From: Gymnothorax reevesii
Lineage: Eukaryota; Chordata; Actinopteri; Anguilliformes; Muraenidae
Length of the DNA: 64,000 bases
Reading direction: 5' to 3'
Assembly: GCA_029721435.1 (NCBI GenBank)
Contig: CM056577.1
Coordinates: 30,720,719-30,784,718, forward strand
Below the pieces are notes generated by a model. It was not told the origin of the DNA. It searched no databases and was given only the letters and a program-made list of their open reading frames with translations. Made by a program: the position numbers and the translations under genes. The stretch's first letter is position 1. The number at the start of each line of letters is the position of its first letter. This document shows, in pieces, positions 12,905 to 24,429 of this stretch.

Positions 12905-13730
12905 CACTGAACAAAAATATAAACGCCCCATGTCAAATATTGATGCCACATGGAGTTTAAAACTCTAAGTGAGCGTATGCTGACTTTTACTTGTACAATA
13001 GGGATATTTCTCTTGATTTGTGTACCATTTTTTAATCCATCTCTCTGTCAGTGAGCATTTGCTCAGTGATGCAGTGATTTCACTCAGTACATGGGTGTGG
13101 CATTTCCAGACGGAGATCAGACAGAATGAGCAGTACCCAGACACTCCTTATACTGGGGACAATAAAAGGCCACCCCAAAATGTCCAATTTTGTCACAAAT
13201 CATCATGCCTCAGATGTCTCAGGTCATGCGGGAACGTGCCATTGGTATGCTGGATGCAGGGATGTCCACCAGAGCGGTCACTGTGCAGCTGAATGTTAAC
13301 TATCAGACAATAGGCCGTTTGAGAGTTTGTTTCCGACAGACGGGCAGTACTGCAAATTCGCCTCATCCACGTCGGCCACGTGGAACCACACCAGCACAAG
13401 ATCGCTACATCGGGCTGGTCCACCTGCAGGATCGGCTCAGATCAGCAACACGCACAGCGGATGAGACCGTTGGTCTGCAAAACAGACGCATCACACCACA
13501 GACAGTCCGTAACTGCCTGTGAGAAGCCAACTTGCACGCTCAGTGTCCTCACCGTGGTCAGGATCTCACCGCTGTCCGGTGTTGGGACCGACTCGCATGG
13601 CCAAACACACAGGTTCGATGGCCCTTGGCACGCTGGAGAAGAGTGCTATTCACAGACGAATCCTGGTTCCAGTTTTTTGTTAATAAAAACTCAAAAATTT
13701 GACATTGGGCGTTTATATTTTTGTTCAGTG
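12905..13730 (+). mobile_element. Internally deleted Tc1-like transposon
   Basis: Terminal inverted repeats begin CACTGAACAAAAATATAAAC at the left and mirror at the right, and TA lies immediately outside both ends (12903-12904 and 13731-13732). The ends are well conserved over about 35 bases. The 826-bp length is about half that of a full Tc1 element. The plus-strand transposase is cut off just after its first catalytic Asp, so the C-terminal catalytic half has been deleted. It inserted into an older dispersed repeat visible on both sides. Confidence 0.9.
13190..13675 (+). pseudogene. Tc1-like transposase, N-terminal part
   Basis: The reading from the Met at 13205 carries RERAIGMLDAGMSTRAV and the following helix-turn-helix-like segment typical of the paired-like DNA-binding domain of Tc1 transposases. 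A proline- and arginine-rich linker (HPRRPRGTTPAQDRYI) and a second helix-turn-helix come next. A stop at 13520-13522 interrupts the frame. The same frame resumes to VLFTDESWFQ at about 13640, which is the first catalytic Asp motif, and then ends at the internal deletion. The second Asp and the Glu are missing, so no active enzyme can be made. It is related to the minus-strand copy at 63290-63875. Confidence 0.85.
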
Positions 13731-13732
13731 TA

Positions 13733-15694
13733 GACAAAAGGCTAAAAGAAGCAAAAAAAGATCCAACAGAAGGATTACAATAAAAAACAGCAGCACAGAG
13801 CGAAGGAATTACAACCTTCACAACAGAAGAAAGTGCATAGCTTAGGAACAATAGCATTTAGAGAGAAAATGTTGCCCTTAAGCACGTGACACACCCCATT
13901 TTGTCCCTGGAGAGGTGTTGGGTCATATTCAGATTCCATCCCAGAGGGTCTTACTGTGTCGTCCGTCCTCCTCCGAGCCCCACCCTGGTGTCTGAGGGGG
14001 CATCGATCCGTAAAACGGAGAGGAATTGGGTAATTACCTCACGCTCTCCTTTTGAAAGCTGTCAGGCCACTCCCGTGCTAAAATCTCCGAGTCCACACCC
14101 CCCACCCCACCTCACCCCACCCCTAACCCCATCCTCCCTCCCAGACCACCCCCACCCCTCTAAGACCGGCCACCATTAATAATGCAAGAGGGTCCATCGC
14201 AAAATGCACAGTCAGCACACGCATGTTTTATTCACATACCAATCCCCTCCCCTGTCCCCCCCTGTCCTGTCTGAGGTACCATCCTTCAGCCTTCGTCCCC
14301 GCCCACCAACACCGCACGCTGTCCTGCACCGCCGACTCCACCTTGATTGATCCAGTAACAGGAGCACATCGTGCCTTTAAATGAAAGGCAAGAACATCGG
14401 AGGTTGGAAATGACCTTTACAGCCATTTTGCATGCTGCTCTGATTCATCGTGCTCCAAAAACTGAAAAAAGTCAACCTCAGCGAGCATTTAATATTTTTT
14501 TAATATTTATGTTTGAAATATATTCTTACTTTTCTGTAAAGTAAAGGACAAAGTAAAGGACAAAGAAATAAGGCAGCAACACTTTTGCGTTCACTTCCAG
14601 ATCTATCCGTGGCATGATAAAATTACACTTTGTGAGGAAAAAGTAGCTAGAAACAAAGTATTTTTTTGACTTTAGAGGGAAAAGTAATTTTAAATCTCAT
14701 TGCAGGATTTGAACACAGATTTTATCACCGTTCAGGCTTTCTGCACTGTTGCAACATACAGATTCTATGCTACACCCACACGTTACATCACTCTCTACGG
14801 TTGTTATTTTATATAGGCTACATATAAGTTATTTGCGGTACATATAAAACGTAATGACTCAATAACATTCAAAAATTAGGCTGTGCTGGTAAAGCAATAA
14901 AGAATTTAAATTTAAGTAATGTCACCCATAGTGCTTTATGTCATCGCAAAGTAAATATCCACTTCCTCATACCAGGGGGCCAGAACTTCATTCTTTAAAT
15001 GTTCAATATGAGGCCTGTTTAGCTCAGACAGAATTACCTTGTAAACAGTGGCTTCTGATTGGCCGGATGCTCGGTCCTGTGGGTCAGTCCTGTGTCAACA
15101 AACACTTTAATTGCCTATAATATTGTTTGTTTAGGCGTTAGGTCATGCTAAACACATGGAAGTGCACACACACTTAAGGGCGAACACAGACACACATTCA
15201 CACCCATGAGGAGAGATATACATGCCCGCACACACGCAAACACATGCATACATATCCCCACATGTTCACACCCATGCATAGGTTTTAGCATTAAAATTCA
15301 AGCCCTCAAACCTTAAAATCTTTCAGAATCTTTACCGTTTTCCTAACAGTTTTCCTAACTTTAACCTAAAAACTCCTCAAAACAAACAAATTACTAAGCT
15401 TAATTTTTTTGATCATCGGTGAGTCTACATCCATGTCAAGAAAAGATCAGTAAAAAGAGAAAAATAAAAAAAAGGTAAATCACAGAAGTATTCAGAGTAA
15501 CACACTCCATCTTAATCACATAATGATTGGCAAATGATTAAAATAACTGTGATATTTAGAAGAAATAATGCTATATACACAAAATATCAACCATGCGCGC
15601 ACACATACAAATAACCACACCTACATATATACATACAAACATACAACTAATGTGTTAATGGAGGAAAATAAATACATAATTAATTAATTAATTA
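13733..15694. other. Non-coding stretch
   Basis: No gene was recognised. 13960-14060 contains GGGTAATTACCTCA, a palindromic homeodomain-type word in balanced sequence. 14090-14162 is an extreme C-rich tract with G-quadruplex potential on the minus strand. 15160-15290 is degenerate CA-rich sequence, and 15673-15692 is a (TTAA)n run abutting the next transposon. Confidence 0.5.
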
Positions 15695-16492
15695 CAACCC
15701 CAATTCCGAAATAGTTGAGACAAAGTGTAAATTGTGAATAAAATCAAGAAGAAATGACTTTCAAACCACACCCGCCAGTTTTTTATTCACAGTAGAACAG
15801 AGATAACATAGCAAATGTTGAAACTGAGAATTTAAAAATTTTCTCCACAAAATGAGCATATTTAAATTTAATGGCTGCTACAGGTCTCAAAAAATTTGGA
15901 ACAATGGCCTGTTTTCCATGGTGTAGCATCCCCTCTTCTTTTTAACACAGAGTGGAGCCATCTGGGCATTGAGGATAAAAGTTTCATGAGTTTAGCCATT
16001 GGAATATGATCCCACTCTTGTTTAATACAGCCTTCCAGCTGCTGGAGAGTTTTGGGTCTCCTTTGACGGACTTTTCGTTTAATTATGCCCCAAATGTTCT
16101 CAATGGGTGAAAGATCAAGACTGCAGTCAGGCCAGTTCAGCCCACAAACTCTTCTATTACGAAGCCATGCTGTTGTAATAGCAGTAGTATGTGGTTTTGC
16201 ATCATCCTGCTGAAATACACAAGGCTTTCCCTGGAAAAGATGCCGTCTGGAGGTGAGCATAGGTTGCTCTAAAACCTTTATATACCTTTCAGCATTCATG
16301 GTGTTGTAGCCAGAAAATTTGAAATAAGCTAATTTTGTGGATAAAAATGTAAAATGTCTCAGTTTCAACATTTGAAATGTTATCTATGTTCTATTTTAAA
16401 TAACATAACATGGATCATGATCTGAAAGTCATTGCAGTTGGATTTTACTCACAATTCACACTTTGGTCCCAACTATATCGGAATTGGGGTTG
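15695..16492 (-). mobile_element. Internally deleted Tc1-like transposon
   Basis: Inverted ends CAACCCCAATTCCG at the left and CGGAATTGGGGTTG at the right are flanked by TA at 15693-15694 and 16493-16494. The terminal similarity extends about 60 bases inward. At 798 bp the copy is shorter than the family's full length; it keeps the C-terminal half of the minus-strand transposase and lacks the N-terminal half. It complements the 12905-13730 copy, which lost the other half, although the two belong to different Tc1 families. Confidence 0.9.
15868..16371 (-). pseudogene. Tc1-like transposase, C-terminal half
   Basis: A 167-residue open frame contains VFQQDDAKPHTT (second catalytic Asp) and DLSPIENIWGIIKRKV (third acidic residue, Glu), followed by the usual basic C-terminal tail. 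The first 20 or so residues come from terminal sequence fused by the deletion. The first catalytic Asp and the DNA-binding domain are missing, so the product would be inactive even though the frame is open. Spacing between QQDD and IENIW fits a DD34E Tc1 enzyme. Confidence 0.85.
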
Positions 16493-16680
16493 TAAAATAC
16501 AAACAGGGAGCAGAGGGGCTTTAGTTGAGGGAGCATATTAAAGTTCTCGTGCCATTGACATTGTTAATTTCCATTTTTTTAATTTAACACCTAACCTTAA
16601 TTCTAATATTAACCTTTAAACTAGACCTAGTCCAGTTGTAACCACAGACCAAGACCTTGCCCTTTGCACTAAATAAAGTA

Positions 16681-16905
16681 AACACACACAAACACACACA
16701 CACACACACACACATACACATATGAATGCATACACCTATGGGCACAGTTGGTACAGGCTTGTATGTGCACGCACAAACACGCTCACATTCCTGCTCGCAC
16801 TCATGCACACACACACACACACACACATGCACGTGCTCAAATACAGGAACACCCTCACGCGCACACAAACACACACACAAGCCAGCAAATAAACCGTGCA
16901 CAGCT
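16681..16905. repeat. (CA)n microsatellite cluster
   Basis: Two nearly pure (AC)n runs at about 16685-16713 and 16805-16827 are set in a wider degenerate CA-rich stretch. The apparent ORFs on both strands here are translations of the repeat. Confidence 0.95.
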
Positions 16906-18763
16906 GGGGGAATTCACACATAAAGAGGGGTTAAAGGTCACAGGAAATGGCTCCCGCAGGATCAGGAGTCTTTCCTGAAGCCTTTCAGCAGGGCTGCAGT
17001 ATCGGCTCACGCCGTCAGTGACTGCAGGCCTAACTCCCATCCTGGGAGGCCGCAGGCTGTGTCTGCTGGTGGCTTTCAGCTCATGTCCGCATAAGTCATT
17101 CATTTAAGGCTCTCCTTGGCTGAAGATCACTCACATTAACTGCCTACTAAATAGATGGAGGCCACTAATTTATCTGCAGGCTCCGTCGTCTGTCCAGATC
17201 TGTGATTCCCATCCCCTGCAGTCCTTAAAAAGTAATGTGGGAAATGTGTATGAGACACTCCGATGGGCAGTCATTTTTTGGGGGGGATATTTGGACCCCT
17301 TCCCACCTCCCAAACACATATTGCCTTGTCCCTTCATGAGGTTATGACACTGGATCAAGAGGGTGGGGTTGGGATGGAAATGTCGATAAAATTTCCCATC
17401 GGGAATCTCTTCACCAGGCGCATTAAATCATCGGCATCTTTACAACTGGAAGATGTATTTTAAATTCTAACTGTAGCTTTAGTCCCTGATGAAGAATATC
17501 AGCTATCTTAATGCTGACACAATACTCATAAAATGTCTTCGGACCCTTTGGCAGACGAGATAAATGCTACTTCGGCAGGAAATTGATGTTGAAAATGATA
17601 GCGATACTGAAAGAATACCCAGTCACTCCAGCGCCCCCGTGAAATTAGCACATCGACAACTTCTGTATACGAGCATTGGACAGTTTTCTTTTCATTTGTA
17701 GCCAGCCGAAAAGATCATTTTTAGGTTTGTGGTAATGAAGCCCAAGTTATCTCTACGGCACGTTATTTACCAGTTCCTTGCATGGCTCGGAGACTCCTGA
17801 CCCATCCCCAGTGGAGCTGCTTTACCTCCTCAGCAAACAGATAAACAGATGTCAGGGTTACCCCTCTGGTTCCACAAAACTCATGCAAATTTCAACAGAT
17901 GTAGATATCAGTGGGGAAGACCCACGCTACACACCAGCTGTTCAGACTCGGAGTAAAATTCACTCTGGGGAGATATGCTTCACTCCAAAAAAGTGTCTTC
18001 ACAGTTTTAGTCTTGCAGTATTACAAGATGTACAATCCTATTTTTTATCGTCAGGTCAGAAATAGCTTGTTTTAGTCTCATGACACCTATGGACTCAAAT
18101 GGATTTGTAAAATTCAGCTGCTGTATTCAAACCTGTGGAACTACGGGCCTATTTTAAATTCTCCTGAAGATCCCAAGGTTTCCAAAACATCCCCAGCTTA
18201 TTTACAGGAAAATGTGTATAAAATGATGCATAATTTTTAGATATTTTCTATTTGATGTATGCTGTCATAAAAACATGGCATCCTGCCTGGGTTAGAATAT
18301 TTCCCCTCATTATTCGTGTGAGGCTTCAGTGAATCACTGCAGCTAACAGATACAGAATGAAGAACACAGTGGAAAAATGATCAGTTGCATTTTCATGTTG
18401 TGGAGAAATGATCAATTAAAAGTTTTACGTGATCTTAGAAACAAAGCACTGAAAAAATACGAAAAAAAATATTTATAATAATGTATAATATTAAATATAT
18501 CATCATAATATATAATATATAAATTATACAAAAATGCTAAATTTGGACTGATTGTTTTTCCTTTGTGGTCTTCATATGTGACATTGTCCTACAGCGTGAA
18601 AGTAATGCTTTCACTAACATTGAGCTCATTTAAGGGGAAATAAATTCAAACAAGAATTGTTGTGTCACCTTATCGACAAGTCTTGAAATGAGTCAAATAA
18701 TCTCACCTTACTGGTGGATTTCTTGTTTTATTCAAAATTTTAAAAAGTGATAGAAATAAGACT
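16906..18763. other. Non-coding stretch, possible conserved blocks
   Basis: No gene was recognised. 17100-17960 has balanced, non-repetitive composition and could hold conserved non-coding sequence; the frame at 17778-18065 has no recognisable motif. 18470-18540 is almost pure A+T. Confidence 0.45.
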
Positions 18764-19105
18764 TTGGGCTCTAAATTCATTGACCAGGTGCAGGCATGGC
18801 GAATGGGGGGTGCGCCGCGCCAATGGGGTGTATCCTGGCGTATTTTGCAATTTTGTGCCCGGCGCAGCTCACCGCAAGTACTCCTCTGTCCTGCCTCTGT
18901 CCCTCCTGCCAGAGGCAAAGAGGAAGGAGAAAAGCCATGAGTGGGTTTAACACAGCCGAGTTAAATCTTCACCAATCAAATGAGCTCCTCTCCTCACCTT
19001 TAAAATGTCGGAATAAAGAAGCCTCTGTCCTATATCTGCATGATGCGTTAATGTTGCATTTTGCATGCTGCTTCAGGCATGTTTTCTGCACCGCTTACGT
19101 CTATA
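18764..19105. repeat. Probable relic of a fish DNA-transposon MITE
   Basis: GGGCTCTAAATTCATTGACC followed by a GCGCC-rich segment recalls a widespread fish MITE whose end reads roughly GGGCTCTATTTTAACGATC. The right end is not visible because the 19110-21373 element follows immediately. Confidence 0.35.
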
Positions 19106-19589
19106 TTAAAGGAACAGTCCACCGTACTTTCATAATGAAATATGTTTTTCTATGAAATGAGACCAGATGATACGTACCTCTCCGAGCTTTAGGCGACCAC
19201 CCAGTCAGCCAGACGCGCTGCCACTCCTGTTAGCATTTGTAGCAAGACTCATTGTGGTCAACGGTATTTCTCGGGGCTGTAGTTAGATGCGACCAAAGTC
19301 TTCCACGTTTTTCCTGTTTACATAGGTTTATATGACCAGTGACATGAGTTCGGGTTCGGGTACGCAAATCCAAATGTGGCTTTTTCTATGCTGTGGGAAG
19401 TGCGTACTATAATGACAGGCATAGTAACACCTTCTGCGCGCTTCGACAGCGCATTGATACCTTCTCTTCTGATTTCTTTTCTCTCCCACGACCCCCCCTA
19501 CTTCCGTAAATACAACCAACGTGACTGCACTGCACTACTAGGTACACAGTCAGGAAGCCAGAGCTTGCAGAAAATTATAAGCAAGGGAT

Positions 19590-19696
19590 AATTAATGAGA
19601 AGGTGAGCATTCCACGGTTTTAATGCACGATGCGGAGTTCGCGTTGGGTGGTTGCCTCTGCGAAGAGCATTAAAACCGTGGAATGCTCACCTTCGA
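19590..19696. repeat. Inner palindrome of the foldback element
   Basis: GTGAGCATTCCACGGTTTTA is followed about 55 bases later by its complement TAAAACCGTGGAATGCTCAC. The same word recurs at about 20510 and 20860, so it marks internal module boundaries. Confidence 0.85.
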
Positions 19697-19851
19697 GTTG
19701 ATTATCCCGCTTATACCATGGTCATTTGCCAGCAATATCAAATCGCAGCATTAATCTGAAACGGAGATCATGCATAACCCAACATTATGCGCGATTATGC
19801 GGACTGTAGCTTACTTGCTACCCACAATTACAATGAACTTATGACGGTTTC

Positions 19852-20270
19852 CGCAGTCAGCGAGCTGAAATCAGTCTGCTGGCATAGCAGGTAGCTAGCG
19901 AACTGTCAGCAGTCGCCGATACATGAAGTGGACACGTTAGCTTCTTTTGTAACCGTACTCAATTACAATCTTTTAATGGATCAAACCTGATTTTTTCGCT
20001 GCTATAATATTTACGGTCGTTATCGCTTGAGTACGAGTCAGCGAGGTGAAATCAGTCTGCTGGCATAGCAGGTAGCTAGCGAACTGTCAGCAGTTGCTGA
20101 TACATGAAGTGGACACGTTTGCTTCATTTGTAACCGTACACAGTTACAATCGTTTAATGGATAAAGCCTGATTACTTCGCTGCTACAATATTTACGATCA
20201 TTATTGCTTGAGTACGAGTCAGCGAGGTGAAATCAGTCTGCTGGCAAAGCACGTAGCTTGCGAACCTTCA
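19852..20270. repeat. 181-bp tandem repeat, about 2.3 copies
   Basis: Units start at 19852, 20034 and 20215, with period 182 then 181 bases, each beginning near AGTCAGCGAG and containing GAAATCAGTCTGCTGGC. The third unit breaks off where the small acidic ORF region begins. A reverse-complement partial unit lies at about 20705-20850. Confidence 0.9.
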
Positions 20271-20272
20271 CT

Positions 20273-20419
20273 TTACTTCTTCACATACGATTCATGTTTG
20301 TCCGTTTCTTCTTCCCTCTCACGGTCCATTTCGGCTAGCTCCTCCTCGGTATATTCCGGTTCAAATAGATATGGCTCCGGCTCCACCACAAGCCAGTCGT
20401 CGGCATCTATGTCCTCCAT
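20273..20419 (-). CDS. Small acidic ORF, possible P2X7-like fragment, inside the foldback element
   Basis: An ATG at 20419 opens a 48-codon minus-strand frame ending at 20273. It is strongly acidic and starts MEDIDADDWLVVEPEPY, followed by FEPEYTEEELAEMDRERE. Multi-copy fish proteins related to the P2X7 receptor cytoplasmic domain have, as far as I recall, a similar EPE-Y-EEEL segment before a cysteine-rich domain. That cysteine-rich part is absent here, so if the relation is real this is only the N-terminal stub. The frame stands out because the surrounding repeats have no other protein-like reading. Whether it is expressed is unknown. Confidence 0.4.
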   Translation of the reverse strand: MEDIDADDWLVVEPEPYLFEPEYTEEELAEMDREREEETDKHESYVKK

Positions 20420-21377
20420 TTTAAAATGTTGCATAGCAGCACACTTGATTATTTTCTTTTATACCATGGTCTGGGTGAATACTTTTTTCGATTTTTTTCT
20501 AATTGGCTGGCAGGTATGCATTAAAACCGTGGAACCGCACAGGTAGTTCGGCTACGGTCGTTTCACCATTCGAAATTCATCCACTACCCAACTTGTAACC
20601 ATAGCAATGTTAGAGCTGATATTTGACTGGGTACAACAGAAACCTAGCAGCTCATTTATTTCCACTAAATTTAGCGGCGTCATATAAGTGCGTCCTGCGG
20701 GGCGATTAACAATGGGTACTCAAGCGATAATGACCGTAAATATTGTAGCAGCGAAGTAATCAGGCTTTATCCATTAAAAGATTGTTACTGTGTACGGTTA
20801 CAAATGAAGCTAACGTGTCCACTTCATGTATCAGCAACCGCGAACTCCGCGTCGTGCATTAAAACCGTGGAATGCTCACCTTCTCGTTAATTATCCCTTA
20901 CTTATAATTTTCTGCAAGCTCTGGCTTCCTGACTGTGTACCAAGTAGTGCAGTGCAGTCACGTTGGTTGTATTTACGGAAGTAGGGGGGGGTCGTGGGAG
21001 AGAAAAGAAATCAGAAGTGAAGGTATCAATGCGTTGTCAAAGCGCGCAGAAGGCGTTACTATGCCTGTCATTATAGTACGCACTTCCCACAGCATAGAAA
21101 AAGCCACATTTGGATTTGTGTACCCGAACCCGAACTCATATCACTGGTCATATAAACCTATTTAAACAGGAAAAACGTGGAAGAATTTGGTCGCATCAAA
21201 CTACAGCCCCGAAAAATACCGTTGACCACAATGAGTCTTGCTACAAATGCTAACAGGAGTGGCAGCCCGTCTGGCTGACTGGGTGGTCGCTCAAAGCTCA
21301 GAGTGGTACGTATCATCTCGTCTCATTTCATAGAAAAACATATTTCATTATGAAAGTACGGTGGACTGTTCCTTTAA

Positions 21378-21749
21378 GCATTACGAATATGAATTAGCTG
21401 GCTAGCTAGAGCATTCGCAAATTATTTCCATTAGCGAACTTGAATGGAATTTCAAAACGAACCTACGTCAGATCATTCAAACTTATGAAGTTGGAATGAA
21501 ATATGACGGTTGCTCATTTTTTTCTTCTGCCTGCATCATTGGGAAGAGAAACGATGGATAGCGTGTTCCTATTATTACACCCTGTTGCTACTTAAAATTT
21601 TGGGATTCACATGCATGGACAACAATGCAAGATATGTCACACATTTCTTTTCAATATGCGATCTAATCTCTGCACGAGATCATAGCAATCAGGCTGCATT
21701 CCTTTCCCCCACTAAAAATGATAAAATCTAAGCAACAATAAGAGTATTA
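21378..21749. other. Non-coding stretch
   Basis: Nothing recognised between the foldback element and the next palindrome. The ORF at 21510-21731 lacks motifs. Confidence 0.5.
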
Positions 21750-21911
21750 AGCTGCTGGCGCACTGGACGCGAAATGAATTTTTCGCACGACTGAATACAT
21801 TCAAAGTCAATGCAAAGACGCGAATACACATGTGTATTCGCGTCTTTGCATTGACTTTGAATGTATTCAGTCGTGCAAAAAATTTGTTTCGTGTCCAGTT
21901 TGAAAGCAGCT
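21750..21911. mobile_element. 162-bp palindromic MITE
   Basis: The two arms meet at 21830/21831 with no loop. The inner 46 bases of each arm are perfectly complementary, and the outer parts match with a few differences down to AGCTGCT at the left and AGCAGCT at the right. Related half-copies occur at 46500-46620, 50402-50463, 54753-54790 and 55190-55320. The superfamily is unclear because no target duplication is certain. Confidence 0.85.
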
Positions 21912-22471
21912 GAAGGACAGATACCCATATAGCCTACACACGCACTCACGTGACCACATGCACATCTCTCTCTCTTTGATCTGACATCTGGACAATCGAT
22001 ATAGATACTATGATTTATGTTCTGATTCAGATAGTTACATTAAATAGTGCTTGCTGTAATTATTTATTGCCTTGAAATGTGCCAGCCATTCCGGAAACTT
22101 GTCTGTGAGGTTTCGGTGATGTGTGCGCACTGTGCGCCAGTCTGCCTAATTACCACTGCACAGAAAGTAAACCAGGTTGGAGCTGGCAAGCTCTCTGCGC
22201 ACTGTCGGCGGAGCCTTTTGTCACGAAATTGTCACTGTGTCATAGTGTGATATGTGACACCTCCGCCTACTACGCTGCCACACCCATCTCGGCGCACGTC
22301 TGTCTACCAAATTGCCAAAGTGGCAGCACACGGTGTTGCACCGGACAAAATTACCACTGCGTGGGCTGCGCCACCCTGCCCTGTGCCAAGAAATTAGAGC
22401 CCTTTGTATGACAAAATTTTTTTGTGCACTACAGCAGTTTCATCTTCATTACTTCAGCCGCAATCAATTAA
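21912..22471. other. Unclassified stretch, GC-rich in its second half
   Basis: 22100-22410 has repeated words (TACCACTGC, GCCAAATTGCC-like) and a cysteine-containing frame at 22121-22411 without domain signature. It may be repeat-derived. No terminal repeat was identified. Confidence 0.35.
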
Positions 22472-22886
22472 CCCTTAGTGCACTGAAATAAAATTTCAAA
22501 CAACGATGGCCACTAAGTGTGGCCATGTCCCTCACCAGGTCACGGAAATCGACTGGGGTCGGCATATCACACTAATACACATCGAAGCCAAAGATGAATG
22601 AAATCGGTCAAAGCGTTCTTGAGATATCACGTTCACAACAAACGGGACGTGACGGACTGACGGAGCTGAATACAATGTACCCCGCTCCGCTCGCTACCGT
22701 GGCGGCGGGGAACAAAAATTGCAAATAAATGATCTTGTACTGTTGAAAACTTATTGTGTGTCAACTTCGCACATGATGGGCTTTGCCATGTGACGCCAAG
22801 TTGCCACGTGAAGGGTTTTCAACAGCTTTGATTTTGAAATCTTACATCAGTGTGCAGCGATAGCAGCATTTTAGCTCTGAGGGTAA
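22472..22886. mobile_element. TTAA-type MITE, copy A
   Basis: TTAA at 22468-22471 is followed by CCCTTAGTGCACTG, and the far end reads GCTCTGAGGG with the duplication decayed to TAAA. The subterminal segment CAACAGCTTTGA...ATCTTACATCA is shared, in opposite orientation, with the MITE at 24243-24429. CCCT...AGGG ends with TTAA suggest a piggyBac-type origin. The inner part has a shared GAATGAAATCGGTCAAAGCG word that I believe to be widespread in fish repeats. Confidence 0.55.
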
Positions 22887-24242
22887 ACCTTCCCATCAAT
22901 TCTTTGGTCTAGCGCCGCACAGCACACCAAGTGTACAGCAGATAACGTGGTGAACTGCCATTGCTCTGCTGCTCAGCCACCGTCCACAGGGGGCGCTGGC
23001 CTTCGCTCACAGACATCAGCCAGTCTGGTGAGTGGGGTAATCAAGGAGGGAGGGTTGATAGGATTTCCATGGGTGGGTGGTAAATAATGTGGGAATAATG
23101 CTTGTGTGGGGGAAGATACGTCCCTCTTTTTCTTGCTCTGTCCCTTTCTCTGGTTTCTAGAAATTTCTGTGGACAAGGGCGGTAGGGTTGGGAGGGGAGC
23201 GGTCAGAGGTCAAGGGTCAGGGTCAGGTCAGTGGTGGTGGAAGTCAGTATCTAGGCTGTGGGGTTAATCCCAGATTAAATGACACTGAAAAAAATAATTA
23301 TAATGTTTCATCATTGCCTGCTAAATCTTTCATTTATAACATTAAAGCTTTCTGTAATTCACTTCACTGAACTGTAGGTCGTGGTTCAGTTTCTGAGATC
23401 GGGAGGGCGATGCTGGCCTAACTGTTTACTGAGTTCTGGCTCGGCGGGGTGTGTTACAACACTGCCTCATGACTTTTACACCCTGGTCACGCAGCTGGGG
23501 GTTCAGGAGTACCAGAAACAAGACAAAATCTTTGAAATTGCGGAAGGCAGCCGACGGTGAAGAAACACTGGGGTGAAGAACTCTGGGAATTACTAGCGCT
23601 TACGAAGCTGACAGGTTTGTGGATCCCAGGCACATATTTTTCTTCAGTTCTAATCTTTTAATCTGATTTTTAAGGAGTTAAAGCTGGCCTGTGAGAGGGG
23701 CCGCGTGGGCGTGTGTTCATACCTTACGCACGTTCCCATGGATTCTCGACAGAAAGCGGGCCCGCCCTTCTCTCCAATTATGTCACTGAATAAGCGAAAT
23801 TAACAGTTAATCTTGCCATTTACCTGCACCAGGCTCTTGCAAAATGCAAAGCCTGCGAATTTCATCCCTGGGCTCCTATCTAGTAATCCTGAAAAATAAT
23901 TCTGTTCTGTCAAGACATAGCTGTGTGTGCCTCAGTCCTCTTTTCATTCACTCTGACCACAAACACATCCTTTTGTTCCTCTTCGCAAGGCAGAAAATTG
24001 ATTTAACATCTGAAGAGTACATTTTTTTGCTGCCTCTTGAAACTTTTATGCTACTGTAGTAAAACGCCACTGCTTTCTATCGACGGAAGTGATTATCAGC
24101 ATAAGTATACCCAGTTAACACCATTGTTTCACACATTTGTGATCAAACAAGAAACCTTAAGGGATGAATAATAGGTTATTCTAATGAGATCAGGAGAATC
24201 TCTGCAGTATTAGAAAGTCAAGGAACTACAAATCTTGATTAA
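22887..24242. other. Non-coding stretch
   Basis: No gene was recognised. CAGGGGGCGCTGG at about 22989 partly matches a CTCF core, but two consensus positions upstream do not fit. 23160-23260 is G-rich with repeated GGTCAG words. Confidence 0.5.
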
Positions 24243-24429
24243 CCCTCAGTGTTGCTCAATGATGTAAGATATCAAATTCAAAGCTGTTGAAAACCTATCA
24301 TTGGGCGACTTGTTTAAAAGAGCTCTTGCAGGGGAGCTCTTTTAAACAAGTTGCCACATGAAAGGTTTCCAACGGCACAAGATACATTTTCAAGAAATTA
24401 TAAATTAAATTATTTCAGCGCTCTAAGGG
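24243..24429. mobile_element. TTAA-type MITE, copy B
   Basis: Perfect TTAA duplications lie at 24239-24242 and 24430-24433. The ends are CCCTCAGTGTTG at the left and CAGCGCTCTAAGGG at the right. The centre holds a strong hairpin, with ACTTGTTTAAAAGAGCTC mirrored as GAGCTCTTTTAAACAAGT. It shares subterminal sequence with copy A at 22472-22886. Confidence 0.8.

Larger units (their letters stand above)
19110..21373. mobile_element. Kolobok-like foldback element with TTAA target site
   Basis: The element is bracketed by TTAA at 19106-19109 and 21374-21377 and has termini AGGAACAGTCCACCG...CGGTGGACTGTTCCT. The inverted arms stay nearly identical for hundreds of bases (about 19110-19600 against 20890-21373), interrupted only by point differences. 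TTAA duplication and AGG...CCT ends fit Kolobok better than piggyBac, whose ends start CCC. The interior has 181-bp tandem repeats and part of the same unit inverted at 20705-20850. No transposase is encoded, so it must have been mobilised in trans. Confidence 0.85.

Noticed and set aside
16584..16978. ORFs with strings of His-Thr or Cys-Val
   Set aside because: They are translations of the (CA)n microsatellite.
17778..18065. 95-codon plus-strand ORF
   Set aside because: Reads plausibly but has no recognisable motif, and the region looks like non-coding unique sequence.
20208..20546. 112-codon serine-rich plus-strand ORF
   Set aside because: It is the antisense shadow of the small acidic minus-strand frame and the surrounding repeats.
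22980..23000. CTCF site at CAGGGGGCGCTGG
   Set aside because: The right half fits but two core positions to the left do not; too weak to annotate.
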